Assembly (NCBI RefSeq): GCF_018070045.1
Contig: NZ_JAGPYK010000004.1
Span: 248,001-312,000, forward strand
DNA length: 64,000 bases
Reading direction: 5' to 3'
Source: Micromonospora sp. U21
GTDB taxonomy: Bacteria; Actinomycetota; Actinomycetes; Mycobacteriales; Micromonosporaceae
Shown here: piece after piece, positions 36,554-44,826 of the stretch
Position numbering within the stretch: the stretch's first letter is position 1
How the letters are laid out: each line of letters opens with the position of its first letter
The notes under the pieces: generated by a model
Seen by the model: the letters and a program-made list of their open reading frames with translations, nothing else
Databases searched by the model: none
What the model was told of the DNA's origin: nothing
Program-made: the position numbers and the translations under genes

Positions 36554-36925
36554 ATGGTGGACGCGACCACGAGGTTCTTCGAGGATCTGGACCGGCGGGG
36601 GTACGAACCCCGGCTGGCGAAGGCCTCCGGGACACTGCGCATCGACCTGCGCGAGGGGGCGCAGACCCGGCACTGGCTGCTGAGGATCGACCACGGCCGG
36701 CTGAACGTGAGCCAGGAGGACCGGGAGGCCGACACGGTCATCGGGACCAGCCCGGCGCTCTTCGACGACATCGCCACGGGCCGCGAGCACGGTCTGGCCG
36801 CCCTGTTGCGGGGGGACATGACGGTGGTGGGTGACGCCCGGCTGGTGGTGCAGGTGGAGCGGATCTTCCCGGGTTCCCCGGATGCCGTTGGGCCGCGCCG
36901 CCGCTTCGTCGGGGAGGTGCACTGA
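36554..36925 (+). CDS. SCP2 sterol-carrier-like domain protein
   Basis: A 123-residue single-domain protein with the SCP2 fold pattern: LRIDLREGAQTRHWLLRIDHG, adjacent NVSQEDREADTVIGTSPALF, then GREHGLAALLRGDMTVVGDARL. This fold forms a hydrophobic pocket for lipids. ATG 36554 has GGAGG ten bases upstream; GTG 36545 is a second option. Its stop overlaps the ATG of the debranching-enzyme gene (TGATG), so translation is coupled. Why a lipid-binding protein is linked to a glycogen enzyme is not known. Confidence 0.85.
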   Translation: MVDATTRFFEDLDRRGYEPRLAKASGTLRIDLREGAQTRHWLLRIDHGRLNVSQEDREADTVIGTSPALFDDIATGREHGLAALLRGDMTVVGDARLVVQVERIFPGSPDAVGPRRRFVGEVH

Positions 36926-38985
36926 TGGGACAGAGCAACACGATCCGGATCCTGGACGGCAACACCTTCGTCGTCTGTGAGGACACCGGCGACATCGAGG
37001 CGACTCCGAGTGAGCCGACCGGGCTGTTCTCCATCGACACCCGCTTTCTGTCCACCTGGGTGCTGACCGTGAACGGCGAGCGGCTCAACTCGCTCTCCTT
37101 CGACGACCTCCAGTACTTCGAGTCGCGGTTCTTCCTGGTGCCGGGGATGGCAACGCACTACATCGACGCGAAGTTGTCGATCATTCGGGAGCGTTCGGTC
37201 GGCGGCAGCTTCCGGGAGCAGATCACCATCCTCAACCACGACGAGAAGCCGGTGGACCTGGAGATCCGGATGGAGGCGGCGTCGGACTTCGCCGACCTGT
37301 TCCAGGTGAAGGACGAGATCGTGAACAAGAAGGGCGAGCTCTACACCGAGGTCGAGGCGGACCGGTTGCGGTTGGGCTACCGCCGGGGCAACTTCCGGCG
37401 GGAGACGATCATTTCCTCGTCGGTGGCGGCCCGCTATGACAGCAAGGGATTCGCGTACACCGTCCACCTGGAACCGAACGAGCAGTGGGACACCGCGATC
37501 GGGGTCGAAACGCACGCGGTGGGGCCCGGAGACCGGGACCTGCGGATCGGGCTGCGGGTGCACGGCGGCGAGCGGCTGGCCCTCCAGCACGACCTGGAGC
37601 AGTGGATCGCGACCGCACCTACGGTCAACAGTGAGCACGGCCAGGTGTCCAGCACGTACCGGCGCAGCCTGATCGACCTGGCGGCGCTGCGCTTCTCGCC
37701 GTTGTCGCTCGGCGGCGCCACCCTGCCGGCTGCCGGCCTTCCCTGGTTCATGACCATGTTCGGCCGGGACAGCATTCTCACCTGCCTCCAGACGCTGCCG
37801 TTCACCCCGCAACTGTCGAAGACCACGTTGCGCATCCTCGGCGCCCTCCAGGGCAGCCGGTTCGACGACTTCCGCGACGAGGACCCCGGGCGGATCCTGC
37901 ACGAGATGCGCTACGGCGAGACCGCCGCCTTCGAGGAGCAGCCACACTCGCCGTACTACGGCTCCGTGGACGCGACGCCGCTGTTCGTCGTGCTGCTCGA
38001 CGAGTACGAGCGGTGGACCGGGGACGTCGCGCTGGTCAAGGAACTGGAGCAGGAGTCCCGGGCGGCGCTGAGGTGGATCGACAACTACGCCGACCTGATC
38101 GGCAACGGCTACATCTGGTACGAGCGGCGCAACACCGACACCGGCCTGGAGAACCAGTGCTGGAAGGACTCCTGGGACTCGATCTCCTACTCCGACGGCA
38201 CGCTGCCGCCGTTCCCGCGGGCCACCTGCGAGGTGCAGGGGTACGCGTACGACGCGAAGGTCCGCGCGGCCCGGCTGGCCCGGGAGTTCTGGGACGATCC
38301 GGAGTTCGCCGACCAGTTGGAGCGGGAGGCGGCGGACCTGAAGCAGCGGTTCAACCGGGACTGGTGGGTGGCCGACGGCGAGTACTACGCCCTGGCCCTG
38401 GACCCGGACGGCCGCCAGTGCGACGTCCTCAGCTCGAACATGGGCCACCTGCTGTGGAGCGGGATCGTCGAACCCGAGCGGGCGGAGAAGGTCGCGCAGC
38501 ACCTGGTGGGGTCCCGGCTCTTCACCGGGTGGGGGGTGCGGACGCTGGCCGAGGGGGAGGCCCGGTACAACCCGATCGGCTACCACAACGGCACGATCTG
38601 GCCGTTCGACAACTCCTTCATCGCCTGGGGCCTGCGCCGGTACGGCTTCGCCGAGGAGGCCGCGACGATCGCCAGCGGCATCCTGGACGCGGCGACCTAC
38701 TTCGACGGGCGGTTGCCGGAGGCATTCGGCGGCTACCCGCGGGAGCTGACCAAGTTCCCGGTGGAGTATCCGACGGCGTGCAGCCCGCAGGCGTGGTCGA
38801 CCGGTACGCCGCTGCTGCTTCTGCGCACGATGCTCGGCCTGGAGCCACACGAGGGGCACCTGGCGGTCGATCCAAAGTTGCCGGTGGGAATGGGCCGCAT
38901 CGAGGTGCTGGACATCCCGGGCCGCTGGGGTCGGGTGGACGCGTTCGCCCGGGGCCGGATCGACCTGCACAACCTCGCCGACTGA
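36925..38985 (+). CDS. amylo-alpha-1,6-glucosidase / glycogen-debranching-type enzyme
   Basis: A 686-residue protein: N-terminal beta-sandwich of the GDE_N type (residues ~1-225) and an (alpha/alpha)6 catalytic domain (~260-660). Family motifs: LPWFMTMFGRDSILTCLQTLPF, ENQCWKDSWDSISYSDG, and GYHNGTIWPFDNSFIAWGL. It would hydrolyse alpha-1,6 branch stubs of glycogen or a related oligosaccharide. It is not linked to glgBXP genes in this window. Its start overlaps the SCP2 gene stop by one base. A weak 7-bp hairpin follows. Confidence 0.9.
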   Translation: MGQSNTIRILDGNTFVVCEDTGDIEATPSEPTGLFSIDTRFLSTWVLTVNGERLNSLSFDDLQYFESRFFLVPGMATHYIDAKLSIIRERSVGGSFREQITILNHDEKPVDLEIRMEAASDFADLFQVKDEIVNKKGELYTEVEADRLRLGYRRGNFRRETIISSSVAARYDSKGFAYTVHLEPNEQWDTAIGVETHAVGPGDRDLRIGLRVHGGERLALQHDLEQWIATAPTVNSEHGQVSSTYRRSLIDLAALRFSPLSLGGATLPAAGLPWFMTMFGRDSILTCLQTLPFTPQLSKTTLRILGALQGSRFDDFRDEDPGRILHEMRYGETAAFEEQPHSPYYGSVDATPLFVVLLDEYERWTGDVALVKELEQESRAALRWIDNYADLIGNGYIWYERRNTDTGLENQCWKDSWDSISYSDGTLPPFPRATCEVQGYAYDAKVRAARLAREFWDDPEFADQLEREAADLKQRFNRDWWVADGEYYALALDPDGRQCDVLSSNMGHLLWSGIVEPERAEKVAQHLVGSRLFTGWGVRTLAEGEARYNPIGYHNGTIWPFDNSFIAWGLRRYGFAEEAATIASGILDAATYFDGRLPEAFGGYPRELTKFPVEYPTACSPQAWSTGTPLLLLRTMLGLEPHEGHLAVDPKLPVGMGRIEVLDIPGRWGRVDAFARGRIDLHNLAD

Positions 38986-39035
38986 CCCACCGCGCCGGCC
39001 GGTCCACGTCGGGCCGGCCGACCTGGTCGGTGCGG

Positions 39036-39677
39036 TCAGCCGGGCGGCAGAACGCTGTCCAGGAACGCGGCGGCCACCGCCCGCAGGTCCGGCCGATCCA
39101 ACTCGAGCGAGTGGCCACCATGGGTCACCCAGCTGTGCACCGGGTGCCCGGCGGCGAGCAGCGCACCGGTGAACCGGACGGTCTGGCTCACCGGGACCGA
39201 GCGATCGGCCGTGCCGTGCACCAGCAGCACCGGCACCCGGTTGCCGACGTGGGTGCCGACCGTGGCGTCAACGGTGGCCGGGTCGCCGGTCGCGGGCGGG
39301 TGACCGAGCAGGTCCACCCATGGATCATTGCCGGCGCGCAGCCGTACCCATTCGGGGTCGAGCGGGTCCACTGCCGGCCAGTACGCCAACACCGCGGCCA
39401 CGTCGTCCGGACGGTCGATGCCGCGCAACCCCGCCTGGAGGGCGAGCGTGGCACCGGCCGAGTCACCACCCACCAGCAGTGGCCTGCCGTCGTCGCGGGC
39501 GCGACGTGCCTCCTCGCGTACGTCGGCCAGCTGCGCCGGCCAGTGCGCCTCGTGCGCCAGCCGGTAGCGGGCCGGCACCACCCGCAGCCCGTGCCCGGCC
39601 AGAGCCGCGCCGTCCTCGCTCGCCCGCCCGCGCCAGCCCCCGCCATGGATCCAGAGCAGCACCGCTCGTTCCGTCAT
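39036..39677 (-). CDS. alpha/beta-hydrolase (HSL/esterase type)
   Basis: A 213-residue hydrolase with the oxyanion-hole motif LLWIHGGGW, the nucleophile elbow VGGDSAGATLAL, an Asp in LLVHGTADRSVPV and a His in SWVTHGGHSLEL. It is shorter than most esterases but has a full triad. ATG 39677 is seven bases from TAAAGA, a near match to the leaderless layout. Substrate unknown. It is convergent with the debranching gene and divergent from plsC. Confidence 0.88.
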   Translation of the reverse strand: MTERAVLLWIHGGGWRGRASEDGAALAGHGLRVVPARYRLAHEAHWPAQLADVREEARRARDDGRPLLVGGDSAGATLALQAGLRGIDRPDDVAAVLAYWPAVDPLDPEWVRLRAGNDPWVDLLGHPPATGDPATVDATVGTHVGNRVPVLLVHGTADRSVPVSQTVRFTGALLAAGHPVHSWVTHGGHSLELDRPDLRAVAAAFLDSVLPPG

Positions 39678-39800
39678 CCCGCCATCTTTACGACCAGGTG
39701 CTGCGCGGGGCCAGGGGATCCGCCGAGGGCAGAACGAAGACCGCCGTGCCTGCCGGTCGCCACCCAGGCGTCCCCCAGTCGGGCAGGGTAGATTCTGCGG

Positions 39801-40553
39801 ATGCCGGAGCTCGTGTACCCGCCCGTTATCGCCGCCGCCAAGACGATGTTCCGGGTCCTCGACCTGAAGATCACGATCGAGGGCGCCCACCACGTACCCC
39901 GCAGCGGCGGGGCGGTGCTGGCCAGCAACCACGTCAGCTACCTCGACTTCATCTTCGCCGGCCTGGGCGCGAACGCGTCGGATCGGCTGGTCCGGTTCAT
40001 GGCCAAGCAGTCGGTCTTCGCGCACAAGATCTCCGGCCCGCTGATGCGCGGAATGCGGCACATCCCGGTGGACCGGCAGGCCGGCGCGGCCTCGTTCCGC
40101 GCCGCCGTGGACGCGCTCAAGCGCGGCGAGGTCGTCGGCGTCTTCCCCGAGGCGACGATCAGCCGTTCGTTCACCGTCAAGGAGCTCAAGAGCGGCACGG
40201 TGCGGATGGCCCGCTCGGCGAAGGTGCCGGTGCTGCCGGTCGCGCTGTGGGGCACCCAGCGGCTCTGGACCAAGGGCCGCCCGCGCACGCTCACCCGCCG
40301 GCACACGCCGGTCAGCATCCTGATCGGTGAGCCGATCAACCCGGCGGATTTCCCGGACCCGAACGTGCTGGCCGCCGAGCTGACCAGCCGGCTCAGCGCG
40401 CTCGTCGACCGGGCCCAGCGGGAGTATCCGGACGCGCCGGCCGGTCCGGAGGACACCTGGTGGCTGCCCGCGCACCTGGGCGGCAGCGCACCCACCCCGG
40501 AGGAGGCCGCCGCCCTGGACGCGGCCGCCGAGCACCGCACCCCCAGCGTCTGA
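39801..40553 (+). CDS. plsC: 1-acyl-sn-glycerol-3-phosphate acyltransferase
   Basis: A 250-residue membrane-associated acyltransferase making phosphatidic acid. The HX4D catalytic motif is in ASNHVSYLDFIFAG, and the second-block arginine and FPEAT region are GVFPEATISRSFTVKELKSG. The C-terminal ~40 residues are Pro/Ala-rich. The ATG is six bases after TAGATT, so it is likely leaderless. Paralogues are usual in actinobacteria; the one expected to be essential may be elsewhere. Confidence 0.9.
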   Translation: MPELVYPPVIAAAKTMFRVLDLKITIEGAHHVPRSGGAVLASNHVSYLDFIFAGLGANASDRLVRFMAKQSVFAHKISGPLMRGMRHIPVDRQAGAASFRAAVDALKRGEVVGVFPEATISRSFTVKELKSGTVRMARSAKVPVLPVALWGTQRLWTKGRPRTLTRRHTPVSILIGEPINPADFPDPNVLAAELTSRLSALVDRAQREYPDAPAGPEDTWWLPAHLGGSAPTPEEAAALDAAAEHRTPSV

Positions 40554-40637
40554 CGACCCGGGTGGTGGCCGGATCGTTCCGCATCCGGACATGATGGTGT
40601 CTGCCGTCGGGGCTGTCCTGCGGCCAGGATCGGAGCC

Positions 40638-41246
40638 ATGAGCAGAACAGCACTCGTCGTGATCGACGTCCAGGAGTCCTTCCGCCAGCGCCCGATCTGG
40701 GCGCACGGCTCCAATCCCGACCTGGTTCGGCAGGTCGACCGGCTGGTCGCCGCCGCCCGTGGGTGCGGCGACCTGGTGGTCTGGGTCCTGCACTCGGAGC
40801 CGGGCACGGGCGGGGTCTTCGACCCGGCCCTCGGGCACGTGCGGCTGATCGACGGGCTGGTCCCGGTCGAGGGCGAGCCGACGTTGGTCAAGACCGCGCA
40901 CAACGCGTTCACCACCACCAACCTCCAGCAGGTGCTGACCCAGGCCGGCATCCACGACCTCACCGTCTGCGGCATCCGCACCGAGCAGTGCGTCGAGACC
41001 ACCGCCCGGGTCGGCGCGGACCTCGGCTACCGGATGACCTTCGTCACCGACGCCACGCTGACCTTCCCCATCCCGCATCGGGACCTGCCGGAGACCGCCA
41101 CGGTCGAGGAGATCCTCGCCGACCCGCGCACCCTGACCAACGAGGAGATCGTCACCCGCACCGAGTACGCGCTGGCCGGCCGCTTCGCCACCATCCGGAC
41201 GGTGGACGAGCTGACCGGCGCGACCTACGCCGGCGCCCGGGGTTGA
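40638..41246 (+). CDS. isochorismatase-like cysteine hydrolase
   Basis: A 202-residue cysteine hydrolase of the isochorismatase superfamily with the full triad: Asp in LVVIDVQESF, Lys in TLVKTAHNAF and Cys in GIRTEQCVETTAR. Natural substrates in the family range from isochorismate to nicotinamide and N-carbamoyl compounds and cannot be assigned here. A GlxA-type regulator starts five bases after its stop, so the two are likely an operon, with the regulator possibly controlling it. Confidence 0.9.
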   Translation: MSRTALVVIDVQESFRQRPIWAHGSNPDLVRQVDRLVAAARGCGDLVVWVLHSEPGTGGVFDPALGHVRLIDGLVPVEGEPTLVKTAHNAFTTTNLQQVLTQAGIHDLTVCGIRTEQCVETTARVGADLGYRMTFVTDATLTFPIPHRDLPETATVEEILADPRTLTNEEIVTRTEYALAGRFATIRTVDELTGATYAGARG

Positions 41247-41250
41247 CCGG

Positions 41251-42231
41251 GTGACCCGGGTCGTCTTCCTGCTGGTTCCGGAGCTGCACCTGCTGGACCT
41301 CGCCGGGCCGGCCCAGGTCTTCTCCAGCGCCGCCGACCTCGGCTACGACTACCGGCTGCACTACGTCGCCGAGCGGGAGCAGGTGTCCACCGTGCAGGGC
41401 GTACCGCTGATCGCCGACACCCGGTGGCCCGAGCTGACCCCGGACGACCTGGTGCTGGTGCCGGGCTGGCGGCCCGCCGCGCACGGGCCGCAGGGGCCGG
41501 TCTCGCCCGTCGACCTGCGGCGGTTGGCCGATCATCACGCCGCCGGCGGCACCGTGGCCAGCGTCTGCGCCGGCGCGTACGCCCTCGGTCGGGCCGGGCT
41601 GCTCGACGGCCGGCGCTGCACCACCCACCACGAGGTGCAGGACGACCTGGCCCGTCGGCACCCGGCGGCCCGGGTGGCCCGCGACGTGCTGTACGTGGTC
41701 GACGACCGGGTGGTCACCTCGGCCGGCATCGCCAGCGGCATCGACGTGGCGCTGCACCTGGTGGCCACCCGGCACGGCCCGGCGGTCGCCGCCCGGATCG
41801 CCCGCACGCTGGTCGTCTACGCGCGGCGCAACGGGCACGAGCCGCAGGCCAGCGCGATGATGCGACACCGCTCGCACCTCTCGGAGGCGGTGCACCGGGT
41901 GCAGGACCTGATCGACAGCCGGTACGCCGAGCCACTGCCGCTGGCCGAGCTGGCCGCCGCCGGAGGCGTCGCCGAACGGACGCTGACCCGGCTGTTCCGC
42001 GGGACCACCGGGCTCACGCCGCTCGGCTACCAGCAGCTGCTGCGGGTGGAACGCGCCGAGCACCTGATCGGGCACGGCGCGACGGTGGAGTCCGCCGCGC
42101 GGACCGTCGGCTTCACCGACGCCCGGATGCTGCGCCGCCTGCGAGCCCGCTCCAGCGGGACGGCTCCGGCCCGGGCCGGTAGTAGTCGTCCCGGGATCGG
42201 AACTCCACCGGCAGCGAGCCGGGCAGCGTGA
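41251..42231 (+). CDS. GlxA-type transcriptional regulator (DJ-1/PfpI plus AraC HTH)
   Basis: A 326-residue regulator. Residues ~1-170 form a DJ-1/PfpI-like domain with the nucleophile-elbow Cys in ASVCAGAYALGRAG. The C-terminal part (~215-305) is an AraC HTH pair (LPLAELAAAGGVAERTLTRLF, VESAARTVGFTDARMLRRLR). Proteins of this layout regulate amidohydrolase or quaternary-amine genes in other bacteria. GTG start five bases after the hydrolase stop. The last ~30 residues are Ala/Gly/Arg-rich and overlap a convergent gene by 119 bp, so the C-terminus may be shorter in practice. Confidence 0.87.
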   Translation: MTRVVFLLVPELHLLDLAGPAQVFSSAADLGYDYRLHYVAEREQVSTVQGVPLIADTRWPELTPDDLVLVPGWRPAAHGPQGPVSPVDLRRLADHHAAGGTVASVCAGAYALGRAGLLDGRRCTTHHEVQDDLARRHPAARVARDVLYVVDDRVVTSAGIASGIDVALHLVATRHGPAVAARIARTLVVYARRNGHEPQASAMMRHRSHLSEAVHRVQDLIDSRYAEPLPLAELAAAGGVAERTLTRLFRGTTGLTPLGYQQLLRVERAEHLIGHGATVESAARTVGFTDARMLRRLRARSSGTAPARAGSSRPGIGTPPAASRAA

Positions 42232-42835
42232 CCCGGGAGTCCCCGGCGAGCAGTGCGGGGCCGGCCCGCAGCAGCAGCACGTCGCGCTCCTGCGCGGAGA
42301 GGTCGACCAGTTGCGGGCGGGTGAGCCGGAACATGGCCACCGCCCGGCGGACCTGCCGGGCCAGCGCGGTGACCTCCCCGGCCGGCCCGCCGAGGGCCAG
42401 CGCCGGCTGTTGGATGGTGCGCAGCGCGTCGCAGACGATCAGCAGCTGCTCCGGTGCGTCCGGGCCGGCCGGCGGCAGCTCCAACCGGGACGGCCACTGC
42501 CAGCGGATCTGCCCGCTCATCAGCCCGGCTGGCCGGCCCGCCGGTCGGCGCGGGGGCGTCTCGTCGGCGACCAGGGACAGCTGCGCCCCGGTGCCCACCC
42601 AGCAGATCCGTTGGTCGGTGACGGTCACCGACACCGGCCAGGGCAGTCGCCAGCCGCGCCGCGCCTCGGTCGGCCCGAGCAGGTAGCCCGCGACCAGCAG
42701 CCGGTACCGGCCGAGCACCTTCTCGCCGGGCACCGGTCGCAGGGCGTAGCGGCGGTCCAGGATCGGCCCCGCATCGTCGTCCGGTGCGTCGAACCGGTGT
42801 GGACCGATGAAGAAGGGGGACGCGTCGGCGTGCAT
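42113..42835 (-). CDS. conserved hypothetical protein
   Basis: A 240-residue soluble protein I do not recognise. The middle has a beta-rich PH-like rhythm (YALRPVPGEKVLGRYRLLV, VSVTVTDQRICWVG), then a Trp-containing strand GQIRWQWPSRLELP, a Leu-rich helix and a tail. The ATG at 42835 follows GGAGG by eight bases and is preferred over GTG 42841. It overlaps the convergent GlxA gene by 119 bp, an unusually long overlap. No membrane segment or catalytic motif is seen. Confidence 0.75.
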   Translation of the reverse strand: MHADASPFFIGPHRFDAPDDDAGPILDRRYALRPVPGEKVLGRYRLLVAGYLLGPTEARRGWRLPWPVSVTVTDQRICWVGTGAQLSLVADETPPRRPAGRPAGLMSGQIRWQWPSRLELPPAGPDAPEQLLIVCDALRTIQQPALALGGPAGEVTALARQVRRAVAMFRLTRPQLVDLSAQERDVLLLRAGPALLAGDSRVTLPGSLPVEFRSRDDYYRPGPEPSRWSGLAGGAASGRR

Positions 42836-42907
42836 CGTCACGACCTCCCGGTCAGCTGGGGTGTGCGTCGAGCCTGGCGGATCCGGGAGGCCGTGTCATG
42901 ACGCCCG

Positions 42908-43597
42908 TTAGGGGGTCGGCCGGTCGTGCGTCGCCTGTGACCGGTAGATGCCGATCTCCTCCGGGCGGACGAGGCCGTCCTCGATCGCCCGGGCGAGCAG
43001 CGCCGCCTTTGTGGCGGCCGGCCGCCCCGCTCGGGTGTACTTGATCCGCGCACGGTCGACGTACTGCTTCACCGTGTGCTCGCTGATCCGCATCCGGCGG
43101 GCCACCGACGCCTTGGACATCGACTGGAACCAGAGCAGCAGCGCCTCGCGCTCCTTGTCGGACAGCATCGGCCGGTCCGGCCGCGGGTCGCCGACGATCG
43201 CGCCGGCCAGCGCGGGCGGCACGTACGGGCGGTCGCTCGCCGCGGCCAGCACGGTCGCCACGCAGTGCTCGCGGCCCTCGTGCTTGGCCAGGAACGCCAC
43301 CGCCCCGGCGTCCAACGCGGCGAGCATCGTCTCCGGGTCGGTGTGCTCCGAGTAGACCACCACCCGCCGCCCGGTGGCGCTCAGCTCGGCCAGCTTGTCC
43401 AGCACCATCCGGCCGTGCAGCCGCAGGTCGAGCAGGACCACGTCGGCGTCCGGCGCCGCACGCAGCACCGCGTCCGGGTCGTCCCCGGTGGACAGCACGG
43501 TCAGTCTCGGCTCGGTGGCGAGCCAGGCGCGTACGCCCTCGACCACCACCGGGTGGTCGTCGACGATCGCCACCCCGACCGGCCGGTCGCCGGTCAT
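42908..43597 (-). CDS. LuxR/NarL-type response regulator
   Basis: A 229-residue response regulator. The receiver domain shows the acidic pair in VAIVDDHPVV, the phosphorylated Asp in VVLLDLRLHGRM, and the conserved Lys in AFLAKHEGRE. The C-terminal LuxR HTH is MSKASVARRMRISEHTVKQYV. It starts with ATGA overlapping the stop of the degenerate sensor gene, so it is made with the two sensors upstream. The longer frame from 43621 would overlap that gene in a different frame. Targets are unknown. Confidence 0.92.
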   Translation of the reverse strand: MTGDRPVGVAIVDDHPVVVEGVRAWLATEPRLTVLSTGDDPDAVLRAAPDADVVLLDLRLHGRMVLDKLAELSATGRRVVVYSEHTDPETMLAALDAGAVAFLAKHEGREHCVATVLAAASDRPYVPPALAGAIVGDPRPDRPMLSDKEREALLLWFQSMSKASVARRMRISEHTVKQYVDRARIKYTRAGRPAATKAALLARAIEDGLVRPEEIGIYRSQATHDRPTP

Positions 43598-44826
43598 CTC
43601 CGCCACCGGGTCTGCGCCCATCTGATGTCCCCGTCCCGTTCGTAGAGGTGCTGCACCGGCCCGTCGTCGTGCTCCCCGGGCGGTGGACCGGTCGCCTCCG
43701 GCGCCTCCCGGTCGGGCGTGACCAGGCTGACCACGACCTCGTCCGGGCCGGAGACGACGGTCAGTCGGGCCCAGCCCCGGGCGTCGGCGAGGATGCCGGT
43801 GAGCGGGTCGGCGAGCCGGCGGCGGATCTCCACCGGCAGTGGTGGCGGGTCGCCGATGGTGACCAGATCGATCGGCAGCCCGTTGCGTTCGGCCAGGTCC
43901 GCGGCGGCCCGCAGCTCGTGCAGCAGCGGGTCGGGTACGTCGTCGGACTCGGCGATCAGGCGGCGCAGCCGGGCCGCGGCCAGCACGCACCGGCGCTGCA
44001 CCTCCGGGTCGTCCGGATCGGCCCGTCCGGCGGCCAGTTCCCCGAGCACCCGGCCGGCGGCCGCACCGACCAGGACGAGGCGGTCGCGGCGTTCCCGAAG
44101 GCCCTGCTCGGCGGCGTCCCGCTCCGCGGCGATCGCGTGCATGGTGGCCGCCGCGGCGGCCCGTTCCCGGGCCAGGCCGACGATCGTCGTGCTGCCCACG
44201 AAGACCGCCACCGGCAGCGAGAAGGTGCCGTAGACGTACATCGCGTAGCGGGCCAGGTCGGCAGGGTCGTGGCCGTGCCCGAGCACGGCGACCAGCGCGA
44301 TCAACGCGTGCGTGGTCAGCAGCGCGACCAGCCCGGTGACCCGCCGGCCCCACATCGCCAGCACGAAGAACCAGCCGAGCGTGCTCCACACCCAGTTGGC
44401 GGCGGCGAACAGTTGTCGTTCACCGGCCGCGGCGAAGACCGCCGCGTCGACGGCGAGCAGCAGCCCGGCGAGTGGCCACGGCGGCAGCGGCGCTCCGCGC
44501 AGCAGCCGTACCCCGGCCACCACCCCGGCCACGGCGACGAGCAGCCAGCCGCCCAGCACCACCGCCGGCGCGGCGAACTCCGCGCGGGCGCCCAGCACCG
44601 CCGGCAGGCCGATCGCGACGTGCCAGGCCAGCGCGATCGCGACGGAGGCGATCCGGGCACCCCGGTCGGAGGCGTGCGCCACGGCCGCCGGCGCGGCGAG
44701 CGCCGCCGTGGGTGCCGAACCCCGGGGCGCGGGCACGCTGGCCCGGCCCGGCTGCGGCTCCGGAGCCCGGGCCGACGCCCCGGGTGCCGCGGTGCGATCC
44801 GTCGAGGCGCCGAGGTCAGCCGACAC
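43594..44826 (-). CDS. degenerate membrane sensor histidine-kinase-like protein
   Basis: A 410-residue protein: disordered Ala/Pro-rich N-terminus (~1-60), about six membrane helices (~60-210), then a cytoplasmic helix and a short C-terminal domain. It sits where a kinase is expected but the H-box and ATP-binding G-boxes are missing: the dimerisation region reads RERRDRLVLVGAAAGRVLGEL without an LHD-type His. It probably cannot autophosphorylate and may sense or modulate. GTG start overlaps the upstream kinase gene by 11 bp and its stop overlaps the response regulator start. Confidence 0.7.
   Translation of the reverse strand: MSADLGASTDRTAAPGASARAPEPQPGRASVPAPRGSAPTAALAAPAAVAHASDRGARIASVAIALAWHVAIGLPAVLGARAEFAAPAVVLGGWLLVAVAGVVAGVRLLRGAPLPPWPLAGLLLAVDAAVFAAAGERQLFAAANWVWSTLGWFFVLAMWGRRVTGLVALLTTHALIALVAVLGHGHDPADLARYAMYVYGTFSLPVAVFVGSTTIVGLARERAAAAATMHAIAAERDAAEQGLRERRDRLVLVGAAAGRVLGELAAGRADPDDPEVQRRCVLAAARLRRLIAESDDVPDPLLHELRAAADLAERNGLPIDLVTIGDPPPLPVEIRRRLADPLTGILADARGWARLTVVSGPDEVVVSLVTPDREAPEATGPPPGEHDDGPVQHLYERDGDIRWAQTRWRR

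Noticed and set aside
36394..38970. Long minus-strand open frame (858 codons) opposite the debranching gene
   Set aside because: Antisense shadow of a clear GH-type enzyme; translation is Arg/Gly/Pro-rich without domains.
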